NCBI GenBank assembly: GCA_965153355.1
Contig: OZ231126.1
Coordinates: forward strand, 37,820,001 to 37,884,000
Length of the DNA: 64,000 bases
Direction of reading: 5' to 3'
DNA from: Flaccisagitta enflata
Taxonomy: Eukaryota > Chaetognatha > Sagittoidea > Aphragmophora
The translations under genes and the position numbers were made by a program. This document shows, in pieces, positions 47,633 to 60,850 of this stretch (position 1 is the first letter of the stretch; each line of letters begins with the position of its first letter). Under the pieces are notes generated by a model that had not been told where the DNA came from, made no database searches, and was given only the letters and a program-made list of their open reading frames with translations.

Positions 47633-48288
47633 AGTTGATGTTGAATAATTGCAATAGGTCAGTGAAAATAGGGAAAGAAGAGGAAAAAGTTGAAGAAGAG
47701 GCAACAAGCCAATTACGAGACGGAAGCTAAAAATGAAGAGACGTCGAGATAGGCAGGTAACAACTTTGCCTGGCAGTATCAAAGAAAAGGAGACAAGTCA
47801 GTGAGGATTGGGTTAGCCGGATAATAGGGTGGAAATACAGTGAAGAGTAAAGTTGTCCTGGAAAGAGAGTGAGCCCGGGAGTGCCAGAGAGAGACAGAGA
47901 CAAAGACACAGACGGAAAAACAGAAAGACAGAAAGACAGAAAGACAATGATGTATTTAGAGTGACCGATAAACAGACAGACACGTAGGACCTCAGACAGA
48001 AAGAGAGACAAACAGGCAAAACAGAGAGACAGTGATAATGATAGAGACAGGCGGAACAGACAGACAGGCAAGCAAAAACAGGTAAACAGACAAAAAACAC
48101 TGAAGGAATCGAACGTTTGAATAGGCTGAGGCGAAAACAGAAACATCAATATTTCGGCAGAAAAACATCGACAGATCAGGAGAAAAAAAAAGCGTGAAGA
48201 ATGATGGAAATTGAATCTTTTGTCTTTTCCGTTATTCTTCCGAAGATAACGCTTCAGCAGGCAAAAAAAGAAAAAAAAAAGAAAAAAA
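47633..48288. other. Unassigned spacer with GACAGA repeats
   Basis: Dispersed CAGACAGA and AGAAAGACAG motifs at 47885-48100. No gene recognised; the 209-codon reverse frame is Ser/Leu/Cys-rich low complexity. Confidence 0.6.
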
Positions 48289-48479
48289 AACAAGGCCGGA
48301 TGCACGGCTAACCCAATCGCGTGCGGGTGGGCAGGAGTCATGCTGGAGAAGGTCATTAGGGCATCTGGGCAGGAGCCATATGCTCAATAAGCTCAAAAAT
48401 GCCGAAAAAGTAAGGAGGGGACCAACCGACCAACCGACCGACCGACCGACCGACCGACCGACCGACCGACCGACATAGA
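48289..48479 (+). mobile_element. Family A element, hairpin lost
   Basis: AACAAGGCCGGATGCACGGC, ATCGCGTGCGGGTGGGCAGG, TGCTCAATAAGCTCAAAAAT, GCCGAAAAAGTAAGGAGGGG, then (CCGA)n at 48430-48473 and ACATAG. It stops where other copies continue CGGGTTGTAGAG plus hairpin. Confidence 0.9.
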
Positions 48480-49165
<686 letters not shown>

Positions 49166-49291
49166 CTGTAGCGCTTTACCTTTTTTTTACTAAAGCTGCG
49201 AGACTTTCACAGGTCGTAACACGTCGTCTCACGCGCGCTTACTTCTGTTGACGCCTTTTTCCTCCCAATGGAATGGCCATTACTCTTTTGG

Positions 49292-49445
<154 letters not shown>

Positions 49446-49777
49446 TTTAAACGAGTAACCCTTTTTTTGTTTCGTCTTTTTGCGTCTTTTTGCGTCTTTT
49501 TCACGGCATTTGTTCCTCTCTAGCATTGGTCTCAACGGGGCCGAACAGGAGAGAACTCGTCCGTCTGTCTGTTAAACCATTTTGACCCTGAATTGAGGAC
49601 GTTCAAAGCAGGACAAGGAGAACAGTTGCCCTGGGTTGGGCATCTCGATCTCTCTTATGTCTGAGTCTAATTCTCGCCCAGTTGCACTGAATCGCCCTTC
49701 TGTCTGTCCATGACTTTCAGTCAGTCTGTTTCTCTGTCACTGAATGACTGTCAGTCTGTCTTGTCTGTCTTCTTATC

Positions 49778-50328
49778 TTTTTAGTCGCGTGCTACGCGAC
49801 TCTATAAGCCACTTTTCGGTCTGTCCGTCGGTCCGTCCGTCGGTCGGTCGGTCACAAAACTGTTTTAAAGGCTTTTTAAACAAAATAAAGCCATTTTTAA
49901 TGTTTTTGAATGTTTTTAAGCCATTCCTAAACCTCTGTAAGCCACTTTTTGGCTGGTCAGTTGGTCCGTTGGTCCGCCTGTCTGTCCGTCACAAACTTGT
50001 TAAAAGGGTATTTCAACGAACTTTAATACATTTTTAATGTTTTTAAATGATTTTAGGTCATTCATACACTTCTTTTTAGACTCTTTCAGTCACTTTTTAC
50101 CCGTCTGTCCGTCCATCCATCTCTGTCCGTCACTCTGTTGGTTCATCACGAAGTTGTTTTTAAGGCTTTTTATTGAGTTTTTGGAGTTTTTGAACATTTG
50201 ACAAGAAACTTTTATAAGTAAACAGCTAGTTAAAAGGTCTTTTTAAAAGTTTTAGTCTGTTCTTCTGTCTGTCTGCCTGACTTTTCTGAAAGTGCCGACG
50301 CACGCGACTTAGGTCTAATGACCTTGTT
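49778..50328 (-). mobile_element. Family D element with triplicated inner module
   Basis: TTTTTAGTCGCGTGCTACGC at the left and GTGCCGACGCACGCGACTTA, GGTCTAATGACCTTGTT at the right. Inside, a module of about 120-170 bp is present three times (near 49808, 49925 and 50085). Its parts are GCCACTTTTTGG or CAGTCACTTTTTACC, a GTCCGTCGGTCCGTC-like core, CGTCACAAA, then TTTTAAAGGCTTTTTA. Confidence 0.92.
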
Positions 50329-50397
50329 TCACTTCCTGTCTCTTTTTGTCTCCCGCTGTATCTCTCTTTCTTGATTTTTAACCTAATCTTTGTCCGT

Positions 50398-50466
50398 CAG
50401 TCTGTTTTCTGTCTGTCTGTCTGTTTGTCAATCTGTCTTTCGGTGTGTCTATCTGGCTGTCTGTTT

Positions 50467-50547
<81 letters not shown>
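50398..50547. repeat. (TGTC)n-(TC)n compound microsatellite
   Basis: Imperfect TCTG units to 50467 then about 38 TC units. Confidence 0.96.
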
Positions 50548-50550
<3 letters not shown>

Positions 50551-50719
50551 TCTCCCCAGCCGGATATTCCATCATTTTTCACGCTGCCTCATTTTTTAAT
50601 ACACCTACTTTCTCTAACGTCGGCGCCTTTGGATTTGTCGACTTCTGGACGAACGATTGAGACTTGAAATCCAGTTGTCTGACTTTTCCGTCTGATTTTC
50701 TCAACTCTTTTTGATCTTA

Positions 50720-50857
<138 letters not shown>

Positions 50858-50938
50858 TGTCGTTTTCTTCATCGTCTTTGTCGTCTTTATCGTCATCTTA
50901 GTCACCAACCACTCATTGCTTAAGATGATATCACCCTT

Positions 50939-51532
50939 AACACATGCGCCACATTTAGGCGGAAAATGATCTACTAAGTGAGGAATGAGTCTAATTATTG
51001 TCATCAAAAGCCAAAAAAGCCTCCACATTTAAATGGAGAAAGTATATTACCAAATTTAGGTCACAAAAGGCTTCAACAACGTCATAAAGATGTCCTATGA
51101 ATGTAAGAAATAGTGTTTTGCATTTAAACCCGCATAAGCTGCATTTTAAAAACTGAATTTCTGCATTTTTTCATTCTTTGTCTGTTTATCCACTATTGCG
51201 CTTTTCAAAGGGCCAAAAACTGTGCATTATTCAATCCAATTACTAAGAAATACTCATGGTCACTCTCTGTTACTCAGGGTCCTGTAAAAGTCTTTTAAAG
51301 ATGATCAATTTCGATTGATTTCAAAGCGGGAAAAATCAGCAACATTTTGATACCGAAATTTCAACATGTTGGCTGAAATACCCCGTTTATGAATCGAATT
51401 ATCATTGAATTGTAACACTAAATAAAAATTCTACTAAAAAGCTACCTCCAGTTAAAATTTCATGGTACTGGAGTTAAATTTACTTTGATAACTATGTTCC
51501 CACATTTTCCGCCGAAATGTGGCGCATGTGTT
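50939..51532. mobile_element. MITE with 30-bp TIRs
   Basis: Left AACACATGCGCCACATTT then GGCGGAAAATG; inverted right end identical except one base (A versus C between the two blocks). Interior 530 bp, AT-rich, no transposase. TTAA overlaps the left boundary, but the right flank reads TTTTTAA, so the target duplication is unclear. Confidence 0.8.
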
Positions 51533-51819
51533 TTTAAAGCTTACATATTATATATAAGCATTGGTGTGAATCTGAATGTATAAGTATAACTGTATTAGTG
51601 TAGGAATGTTTAAGTCAAAGTCGCGGGTACCAACGGTTGCCAGTGCATGGGAACGGTTTAAACCTCTTATGGGTCTTTTCCTTTGTCTCCCCTATGAGTG
51701 GCGCAGAGGGTATAAATAGAATTTAAGCTGTACAGCGTGTGAAGAGCGTATTTCGCCCTCCCTATCTCACGTTGGTTGTCTCTTTCCACGTGTCTCTATG
51801 TCTTTCCCTTCAAAAGGGG
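51533..51819. other. Unassigned spacer
   Basis: Unique sequence. GGTATAAATAGA at 51710 resembles a TATA box about 110 bp upstream of the GTT tract; no gene follows. Confidence 0.5.
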
Positions 51820-51893
<74 letters not shown>

Positions 51894-51920
51894 ATTGTTA
51901 TTGTTATTGTTATTGTTATT

Positions 51921-51984
<64 letters not shown>

Positions 51985-52008
51985 TTGTTGTTGTTGTTGT
52001 TGTTTTTC
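51820..52008. repeat. (GTT)n microsatellite with ATTGTT block
   Basis: About 24 GTT units, six ATTGTT units, about 30 GTT units with two T insertions. Confidence 0.97.
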
Positions 52009-52377
52009 CTCTAAAATTTTCGGCAAGCACATTGCCTTTACTTTGCACCATAGGCCACATTTTAGCCATCCATTCGGTTTCCTTTTCAGTCGTAGTTCGG
52101 CGCGCCCCCTGTTAAGTATTTTCAAACCGGAGTGTCAATCTAAAGCCCGTGACACGAACAGCGCTGTAGCTTTTCGTCAGGTAGCAGAAACTGGTAGGCC
52201 CAAAAGAAATGTCTCTACTTGTGTCTTAACACAAAATAAAGGAGTGCGTGTGCGCGGAAAAAGGAGGACGATAAAAGAAGAGAGAGAAAGAGAGAGAGAG
52301 AGAGAGACGTACAGATGGAGGGATTGAAAATAAGTTAACAGAAATGTGAACGGACAGACAAAAAGACTGACAAGTTC
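52009..52377. other. Unassigned spacer
   Basis: Mixed-composition sequence with a GA run at 52283-52307. The plus-strand frame downstream of the GTT tract has ordinary amino-acid composition but no domain and no start of its own. Confidence 0.45.
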
Positions 52378-52492
52378 TTATTTCTTCTTCTTCTTCTTCT
52401 TCTTCTTCTTCTTCTTCTTCTTCTTCTTCTTCTTCTTCTTCTTCTTCTTCTTCTTCTTCTTCTTCTTCTTCTTCTTCTTCTTCTTCTTTTCT
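52378..52492. repeat. (CTT)n microsatellite
   Basis: About 37 TTC units. Confidence 0.97.
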
Positions 52493-53700
52493 TTCTTCTT
52501 CATCTTCTCCAGCTACTTTTTTCACCCATCTTACCCTCTGCTTTCTTCCACTGTCTACGCCTTCGTCATTTCTCACTTTTTTCGATCCTTTCTTCTTCCT
52601 CCCCCATTATTAGGTGAAAAAAAGACATCCTTGGCAGGCAAGAAGAACAAAAAAGAGAAGAGAAAAAAGGTCGAGCAGAGTGAAGAAAAAATAAGGTCTG
52701 GAGAGATTATTTAAGAACCTCACTAAAAAGACGAATCCTCCCGCTAAGAGGAAAAGGCTGGGTTAGGTTAAGGGGAGGATAAAAAGGATGGGAGGATGAT
52801 CTTGCACAAGGTTGCAAAAGGTTGTTCGGTCTCTCAGGGTTTGGAATAATGATAAACGTGTTGAAACACCTGATGTTTATAGGTTTCATGGCATCGCCGT
52901 GAGAAAAGAAGGTTTTTTTTCATGGGTGGGGTCAGTGATGAGGAGGCTGATATGGTCATTGGACACTGATACAAACGTTTTTCTTTTTCGAACGGAAAAG
53001 CTTTTCGAATTAGCAATGTAAAAAAGGGTATGCGCAAAAAAAAAAAAGAAAAAAAAACTGTACACAGTTGAAATCTGCCAGGTGATTGACTGTTTCTGAT
53101 ATGATAGGTTATTCATCGGACTGCAACATTAGCGATAATCAATTCTGAGGCGATTAAAGCCTTTGGCTAAGGAATTGGTCAAAACCACTTAGCCAAGAAC
53201 CGCAAAAGGTCAGAGGTGCTCACCGTGCTCACCATGATCAGCATCAGTTGAGATACTAGAGCCTGGAAATTCTATATCAGGTCAAGGCAAGAAAGGAAGA
53301 AGGAAGCGACTGACCGTCCGTCAGTTGAGTGTAGCATGTTTTCACTTTATAACATCGCATCGTCAACGAAAAAAAAAGATGAAATAGCAGAGGAAGAAAA
53401 AGAAGAAAAAGAAAAAGAGGGAGGAGGAGAAGAAGAAGAGGAGGAGAAAGATAAAAAAAAGTGATAGACCTGAGAGAAAGTCTCTCGTGAAAAATTGATA
53501 AGGAGTAACTAAAGGCTGGAGAAGGTTAAGCGGGAACAAGGAATTTGGAGAGAGACATTGGCGATGATGGAGGCAGGATATGACGAATCCACCAGAAACC
53601 TGATGGTCTCTCTTTCTCACTCTCTATAGTCTTGACATGGTGCAGGTAGCTGTCAAATGAATTGAGACCATCAATATGTTGGAGGATGGGGAAAGAAAGA
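52493..53700. other. Unassigned spacer, 1.2 kb
   Basis: Unique, purine-rich at 52615-52700 and 53370-53460. A 69-codon frame at 52812-53021 is not repeat-derived but has no recognisable motif. Confidence 0.5.
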
Positions 53701-53895
53701 AAACAAGGCCGGATACACGGCTACCCTAGTCGCGTGCGGGTGGGCAGGAGCAGTGCTGGAGATGGTCACTAGGGCATTTGGGCATGAGCCGTATGCTCAA
53801 AAAGCTCAAAAACGCCAAAAAAGTAAAAAGGGGACCGACCGACCAACCAACCAACCAACATAGCGGGGTGTAGAGTCGCTTAGCACGCAACTTAA
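53701..53895 (+). mobile_element. Family A element, complete
   Basis: AAACAAGGCCGGATACACGG, CTACCCTAGTCGCGTGCGGG, TGGGCAGGAGCAGTGCTGGA, TGCTCAAAAAGCTCAAAAAC, GCCAAAAAAGTAAAAAGGGG, ACCGACCGACCAACC core, GGGGTGTAGAGTCGCTTAGC, ACGCAACTTAAAAG. It is the inverse of the copy at 11562 almost throughout. The 3' AAAAG end grades into (AAAG)n. Confidence 0.95.
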
Positions 53896-53967
<72 letters not shown>

Positions 53968-53990
53968 AAAGAAGAAAGAAAGAAAGAAAA
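53894..53990. repeat. (AAAG)n microsatellite
   Basis: About 23 AAAG units with one AAAAG slip; a further AAAAAG run is at 54030-54058. Confidence 0.96.
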
Positions 53991-54357
53991 GCTGCATCAT
54001 GAATGTTGGGAAAAACAAAAAAGAAGGAAAAGAAAAAGAAAAAGAAAAAGAAAAAGAGAGCAAGAGAATGAGAGAAAGAGGTAGGCTGGGATTAAATTAA
54101 ATCGTCGTTTTTGGCGGGAAAGGTGAGAAAAAGATTGAACGAGGTTGTGAAGAAGTCGGATTGAAGAGGAAGAATTGATGAAGAAAGACTTGGTAGAGAA
54201 AGTGATGGAAATGCCGTGGATTCAATCCTGACCCTCATCCAATTTAAACCAAATTTATGTTGCAAAATCGTTTTCCTTAATTCGTTTTTTTTCTAACCAA
54301 ACCGTTTTTGGGTGACTAATTGCCGCCCCGTCTATCAGTATCCGATTAGTCCCAATT
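53991..54357. other. Unassigned spacer
   Basis: Purine-rich sequence with GAAAAAGAAAAAG. No gene recognised. Confidence 0.55.
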
Positions 54358-54440
54358 TCTAGCTGCGGATACGCAACTACATACGCGGCTTTGTAAGTCC
54401 TTTTATCCGTTGCTCCGTCGGTTTGTCGGTGAGCACAAGT
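54358..54440 (-). mobile_element. Family A element, 3' part only
   Basis: TCTAGCTGCGGATACGCAAC (hairpin GCTGCG/CGCAAC), TACATACGCGGCTTTGTAAG, CGTTGCTCCGTCGGTTTGTC. The 5' half is not found. Confidence 0.6.
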
Positions 54441-55142
54441 CAAAGAGTGGAAAAACGAGCGTTCTAGAAGCTTTTCGTGTATGTCTGTGGCCCACACACA
54501 CATACACTGTGTGGGAGTGGGCGTGAAGTATGGATAGGGGCCCCCGTTCACCCATACGCAACGATTTTGTGACTCCGCGTCACTTGCGATTATCACCAAT
54601 TTATATGATCTTCTTCCTCCGACGGTCTATCTGTCCGTCGATATGATCATTTCAAAACCGCGGTTCGTTATTTTGATACACCGTCTTTAGAGTTTAGATT
54701 GGACTAAGTCATGTTCAACCTTTACAACTTAATAACTACTCGGCCAACAGTGTTTAGATTTTCAGTGTGAACTAGTTACAAGCTGCGGTTTTGGTTTACA
54801 AAACCTCAGTGTTAAGGAATTGTATGTTTGAAGACAGCAAAAAATGAAACGAAATGCCATTTTGGGCCAAAATTAACGTAGCAATTTTCAGGTCTTTATT
54901 TGTCTTTATTTGCTCACTATTTCCCAACGAATGGAGCCAGTACCCTGGGATTGGTCTCAAACTAAAGATAACCACTAGTTCAGTAGTTTTTGAGTTATCA
55001 AGGTTTACAGTAACTCAGTCCGATCTAACGATGGTTTAATGTTACGAAAGTTGCACAACATTTCTACTCAACCCTACCTTACTTAAGGATGAGAGCCTTT
55101 GGAGCTCTCACTGGTGTTTAATGTCATAATGATGATGATTAC
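54441..55142. other. Unassigned spacer
   Basis: Unique AT-rich sequence. Nothing recognised. Confidence 0.5.
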
Positions 55143-56298
55143 ACACGGCGTCCAGGAATAAACCCTAGGTCGAAAAACATTGTCAAAACTCCTGACTTGG
55201 TGTAATATGTTATTTGATGCATTAGCTACAAGTTAAGAACAAAAATTTAAAAACTGGCTTGGAAATATTGAATTTATAGTCAAACAATAACAAAGAATAA
55301 GCATTTCTATGCATTTTTTTTACTAAAAAATGTATTCATAGCTTCAAAAAAAAAAAAAAAAAGAAGAAAATCTAAAAAGTGGGGCTACAGTTGCTGCACA
55401 TATGCGTTTCCCCTTTTTTCATTGTTTGGAGGGATGTTTTACAGATTAAAACAAACAAAAGCCATCAACCATTCTTTAATGACCTTTTTTCATGATTTTT
55501 TGCTATCATTAAGCTCTAATGTACAAAATATAAATCAAAACTAACTGGTAAAGATCCAAATATGTGTATTTTAACACTTATTGCATATTTTTTTTATAGT
55601 TTTCAAGTTTTTCAAAGTAGTTGGAATTGAAAAAAAAATCGTTTTTTTTTTTTTGCTGTTTCAAACTAATTTTTCAACTTTTATTTGTAAACTATTACTA
55701 CAAATTTGTTTCAAGAGGTAGAAGCAGTTGCATAGCAACTATTCCCACACTACAGATTTTTTTGAAAATCATATACTGTATTTCCTCTTATTAACGCCCC
55801 TCCTCTAATTAGCGCCCCCCCCCCTCTTTTGATAAAATTCTCATCTCAACTTTACTTCTCTATTTATTCAAAATTGTCAAATTCATAGTTTTTCATTGTT
55901 TTTTACCTTTCTAACTTTCCAAGTGGATTTTTGTGTTGAAATCACATCTTTTTATCACTTCCTACTTTAAATCCTCTATTTCAATGTATTTTTAAGTATT
56001 TCATTCTTTATCTAACATAATACAAGGGGCGCTAAATAGGAGGTAAAACAGGCAATGTTATTTTTCAATTTTGTAAGCGCCCGGGCGCTTTTTAGAGGAA
56101 ATACGGTAATCACTTTTTTTTGCTATAAAAATGCATAAAAACACATATTTTTTGCTATTTTTTGTCTGTAAATGCAATATTTCCTAACCATTTTTTTATA
56201 CTTTTAAATTTGGAGCTTATGCATTAATTAACACATTTCACCTAGCCAGGAGTCAACAATTTTTTTTTCAACCAAGGGTTTATTCCTGGACGCCGTGT
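55143..56298. mobile_element. Long-TIR (foldback-like) DNA element
   Basis: The left arm ACACGGCGTCCAGGAATAAA, CCCTAGGTCGAAAAACATTG, AAAACTCCTG matches the inverted right arm with few differences. Homology then continues at lower identity (TGCATTAGCT, GGAAATATTG, TATGCATTTTT) for about 200 bp per arm. No transposase is visible. A second TIR element is nested inside, next to the right arm. Confidence 0.85.
55776..56106. mobile_element. MITE with CCGTATTTCCTC ends, nested
   Basis: Left CTGTATTTCCTCTTATTAAC then GCCCC; right inverted CCGTATTTCCTCTAAAAAGC then GCCC. TA dinucleotides flank at 55774-55775 and 56107-56108. CGCC/GCGC boxes lie at both ends. It lies inside the long-TIR element, so it is the younger insertion. 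Confidence 0.8.
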
Positions 56299-56592
56299 AC
56301 ACGAAGAGCCATTCCATTCTCCACTCGATGATTGCTGTTTGTCCATGCTGCAGTAGCCGCCAGATGTCGCCATTTTTTGCCGCTGCTGCGGTGTTGCTTT
56401 CTCCGTCGCTTCCTCCGTGACTTTATCCAGAGAATCAAGATTGTTTATGATTCTTTGGAGGGTAAGTGAGGTCCTTTTCCCCCTCCGGCGATGACGTGGA
56501 GGACGAAGAAAATGAAAACGAATGACAGAAAGTCGGTGAAGCGGGAGAGTGTATGTGGCCTGGTTCGCCGGTCGCCATCCGCGCGACCCCAT
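56299..56592 (-). CDS. Open frame in CpG-rich patch, weak exon candidate
   Basis: On the minus strand a frame from 56592 runs leftward into the right TIR of the long-TIR element. Composition is mixed and not repeat-derived (Arg-rich start, then LDSLDKVTEEATEKATPQQ, then MATSGGYCSMDKQQSSSGEW). The internal ATG at about 56374 has context GCAAAAAATGGCG. The top strand has GAGGGTAAGTGAGG near 56457, a good splice-donor match, so the patch may instead be the first exon or promoter of a plus-strand gene. No family is recognised. Confidence 0.22.
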
Positions 56593-56690
56593 ATCATGAT
56601 TATATATACAATCAGTAATACAAAATCAGCCGACGGGAAGGAAACACGTTATAACTTTGGTGAGGAGGAACTGTGGTTTCTATGGTCTTC

Positions 56691-57239
<549 letters not shown>

Positions 57240-58710
57240 CACAGATCTTGGCGACTTTGGAGCAAAGCCTGAAAATTTGCATACAGGGTCAGTTTTTTGT
57301 GCTGAAGAAGACTAGATGGGGTACATGTCTGATTTTTTAGTGTACCCCAAAAAAAAAACGTGTTTTTTTCCAAAAAAATAACTTTGAAGTTGCACTGACG
57401 CCAAACAAATTGACCGATTGTTATAAAATTTTAGGTGAAGAAAATTATGCCTTTTTTCTACTTGCATGCAAAATTTCAGCAAAATCGGTTCCGTAGAAGC
57501 GGAGATATTGCTGTTTAAAGTCTAGACCTATTTTCAAAAAAAGGGTTATGTTTCAATTTTGGGGTAAAATTTAGGTTTTTTGAGCTATAAGTCGGAAATT
57601 GTTTTCAAACATTGACTTTACCCTAATTGACCTAAAAAGCAAAAAAATTTTTTAAAAATTTGGTGGTTTTTTCATTTTTTGGCTAAAAAATAAAAAAAAA
57701 TTGAGTTTCAAAATGTAGGCGTGGTCTTCAAAAAGGGCTAGTTCAAGGAAAATATCAAAATTAATGGTGCTTACTTAATGAATCTGTTGCCATTAAGTGC
57801 ACCAACTTATTTCCAAAATTTCAAAGGGGTACACTAACTCAAAAAAACAAAAAAACATTTCAAAGTCTAAAGAAAAAATACCAAAAATTAGCATTTTTTT
57901 ACCCTCTTTGATATTTGAAAAAACTCAAAGTTTGATTATAAAGCTGAAATTTGGCTCAGATACGCCCCTTACATATAGAGACTGGTATACAAAACTTTAG
58001 GCAAATTGCTTGAAGCGTTTGGCCATAGCATAACCAAATATCCCAGGAAGTCCAAAAATGCAAGATTTTGGGATCTTTTTTTTCTAAACTTTGAAATGAT
58101 TTTTTGTCTTTTTGGGTTGACGAACCCCTCTGAAAGTTTGGGAATAAGTTAGTACACTTGATGACAATTGATTCCCCTAGTGGGCGCCAATAATTTCAAT
58201 GTTGTCCTAGAACTAGCCTTTTTCAAAAATCAGGCCTGAATTCTGAAACTCAATTTTTTGTTTTTTTGGGCAAAAATATAGAAAAAACATGGAATTTTTT
58301 CAATTTCTTTTGTTTTTAGAGTAAATTGGGGTAAAATAAATAATCAAAACTAATATCACACTTCTAGCTCAAAAAACCAAAATTTTACCCAAGAATTGAA
58401 ACATAGCCCTATTTTTGAAAATAGGCCTCCACTTTAAACGGCAATATCTCCGCTTCTACTTGACCGATTTTGCTGAAATTTTGCATGCAAGTAGAAAAAA
58501 AGGCATATTTTCTTTCACCTAAAATTTTATAGTCATTGGTCAATTAGTTTGGCGTCAGCGCCACTTCAAAGTGTTTTTTTGGGGAAAAAATGTGTTTTTT
58601 AACGGGGTACACTAAAAAATCAGATGTGTACCCCGTCCAGTCTTGTTCAGCACGAAAAACTGACCCTGTATGCAAATTTTCAGGCTTTGCTCCAAATTCG
58701 CCGAGTCCTT
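57240..58710. repeat. Large inverted repeat, arms about 675 bp
   Basis: Left arm 57240-57917 and right arm 58036-58710 are inverted copies with roughly 75-85 percent identity by eye, around a loop of about 120 bp. Shared blocks run GGAGCAAAGCCTGAAAATTT, CATACAGGGTCAG, TTTTTTAGTGTACCCC, GCAAAATTTCAGCAAAATCG, GAAGCGGAGATATTGC, TTGGGGTAAAATT, AAAAAGGGCTAGTTC, ATTTCAAAG. Length and even arm decay suggest an old foldback element or inverted duplication. No transposase is seen. Confidence 0.88.
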
Positions 58711-59331
<621 letters not shown>

Positions 59332-59886
59332 CCTAAACGAGAAGGTAGATCTCAAGAAGTAATTGGGAACTCTTAAAGCAATGAGCATTTTACTCGATGG
59401 GCTTTCTATGGAATTGCCGCATAAGAAGAGAGCGTTTCAGGAGACGACGATCGCACAGTTGGAAAACGAAACACCCTCTTGAGACAGAAAGAAACTCTTT
59501 TAGATGGTGAAAAGTGGAAAAGAAAAAAACAAAAGCAAATGACAAAATGAGACAAAGAGAGAGAAAGAGAGAGAAAAAGAGAGAGAGAGGGTTACAAACA
59601 AATATGCATACTGACAAACCAATTCAGACACGCGGAAGTTTCAGGCAGGGAGACAGATACTCAGAACCGTAAGGAAACTGAGATCATGAGAGAACAAAAA
59701 ACAAAAAATGAGACACAAGGAGAGCGAGTTACAGTGGCTCTAACACACTGACAAAAGGAGGAAAAATACAGACATGGAATTTTCAAATGAGAAAGTTGAG
59801 ACAAGAAAAAGTGAAGAAGGAAAAAAAAAAGGAAAGATGGCTGGTAAGTGAACAATAAGCGAAGGCGGTAAAGTATGGTAATGTGT

Positions 59887-59888
<2 letters not shown>
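59332..59888. other. Unassigned purine-rich spacer
   Basis: GAGAAAGAGAG-rich at 59550-59590. No gene recognised. Confidence 0.55.

Positions 59889-59922
<34 letters not shown>
59889..59922. repeat. (GA)n microsatellite
   Basis: About 16 GA units. Confidence 0.95.
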
Positions 59923-59924
<2 letters not shown>

Positions 59925-60129
59925 TGGTTTGAAAGAAGGAAGAGAGCCTGCCAGCCACTTCTAGACAGAAATTAGTGAGACAGAGACAGACACGTTCATT
60001 GACAGTGACAGACTGAGGGAGAGATTTGAGCTGCTGGCGAGAAGAAGGGAAGAATGGAAGGCGTGGACGTAAGGCGTTGGCGGGTGTGGCAGAGGCGGCA
60101 ACGAGGGCGGGAAGAACTTGATGAAGGAA

Positions 60130-60130
60130 G

Positions 60131-60190
<60 letters not shown>
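60130..60190. repeat. (GA)n microsatellite
   Basis: About 29 GA units. Confidence 0.96.
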
Positions 60191-60193
<3 letters not shown>

Positions 60194-60285
60194 AAAGTGT
60201 CGGGGCGGCTTTGGACATCTCGATGATGAGTTCATTTGTTGATGAAGAAGATTGAAGTCGTAGACGCATCTTGTTACACCTTTCT

Positions 60286-60297
60286 CTTTCTCTCTCT

Positions 60298-60393
<96 letters not shown>
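60286..60393. repeat. (TC)n microsatellite
   Basis: TTTCTC units then about 45 TC units. With the GA tract 95 bp upstream it can form an inverted pair. Confidence 0.97.
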
Positions 60394-60396
<3 letters not shown>

Positions 60397-60742
60397 GGCT
60401 CCACTTTCATCACAATGAAAGCATCCAACGAGCTGCCGGCTGCCGCTTAGCTTTAGCGCCAGCAAAAGAGAGAGCGCAAGATACAGAAAGACACTCTTTC
60501 ATTGCTTGGATGATTATAGGGAATTCCCACATCTACCTGAGAGCTATGGCGAAATGAGAATCTAGATGTAAAGAGATAGGCAGCCAACATGATTGTCTTT
60601 GATGTTTCAAAAAAAATTGTTTGCACTTGTTACTGATACACCTAAGTATGATTTGAAGTACAATAAAAACCGTACCACGCAAGCGCCGTACCGAGCAGAC
60701 AGACAGCATATCACAGCATATCCCAGCAAAACTTCGACTAAA
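60394..60742. other. Unassigned spacer
   Basis: Unique sequence upstream of the weak exon candidate. Nothing recognised. Confidence 0.5.
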
Positions 60743-60850
60743 ATGTCTTTGAATTTCATGGAGTTCAATCCAGCCTTTAACCTTCAAACTGATTTCACGA
60801 GAGAAACTCTTCCTACTGATTTCGAAACAACCGGCTATCCTAGTCAGTAA
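60743..60850 (+). CDS. Unassigned 35-residue open frame, weak first-exon candidate
   Basis: The ATG at 60743 sits in CGACTAAAATGTCT. The frame, which begins MSLNFMEFNPAFNLQTDFT, is diverse in composition and ends at TAA at 60850. TCAGTAACT at the end is a mediocre splice-donor match, so it could be a short first exon. An in-frame upstream ATG exists at 60593. No domain or signal peptide is recognised. Confidence 0.18.
   Translation: MSLNFMEFNPAFNLQTDFTRETLPTDFETTGYPSQ

Noticed and set aside
52812-53021. 69-codon frame with ordinary composition
   Set aside because: No recognisable motif, no favourable start context, and antisense frames of the same length overlap it.
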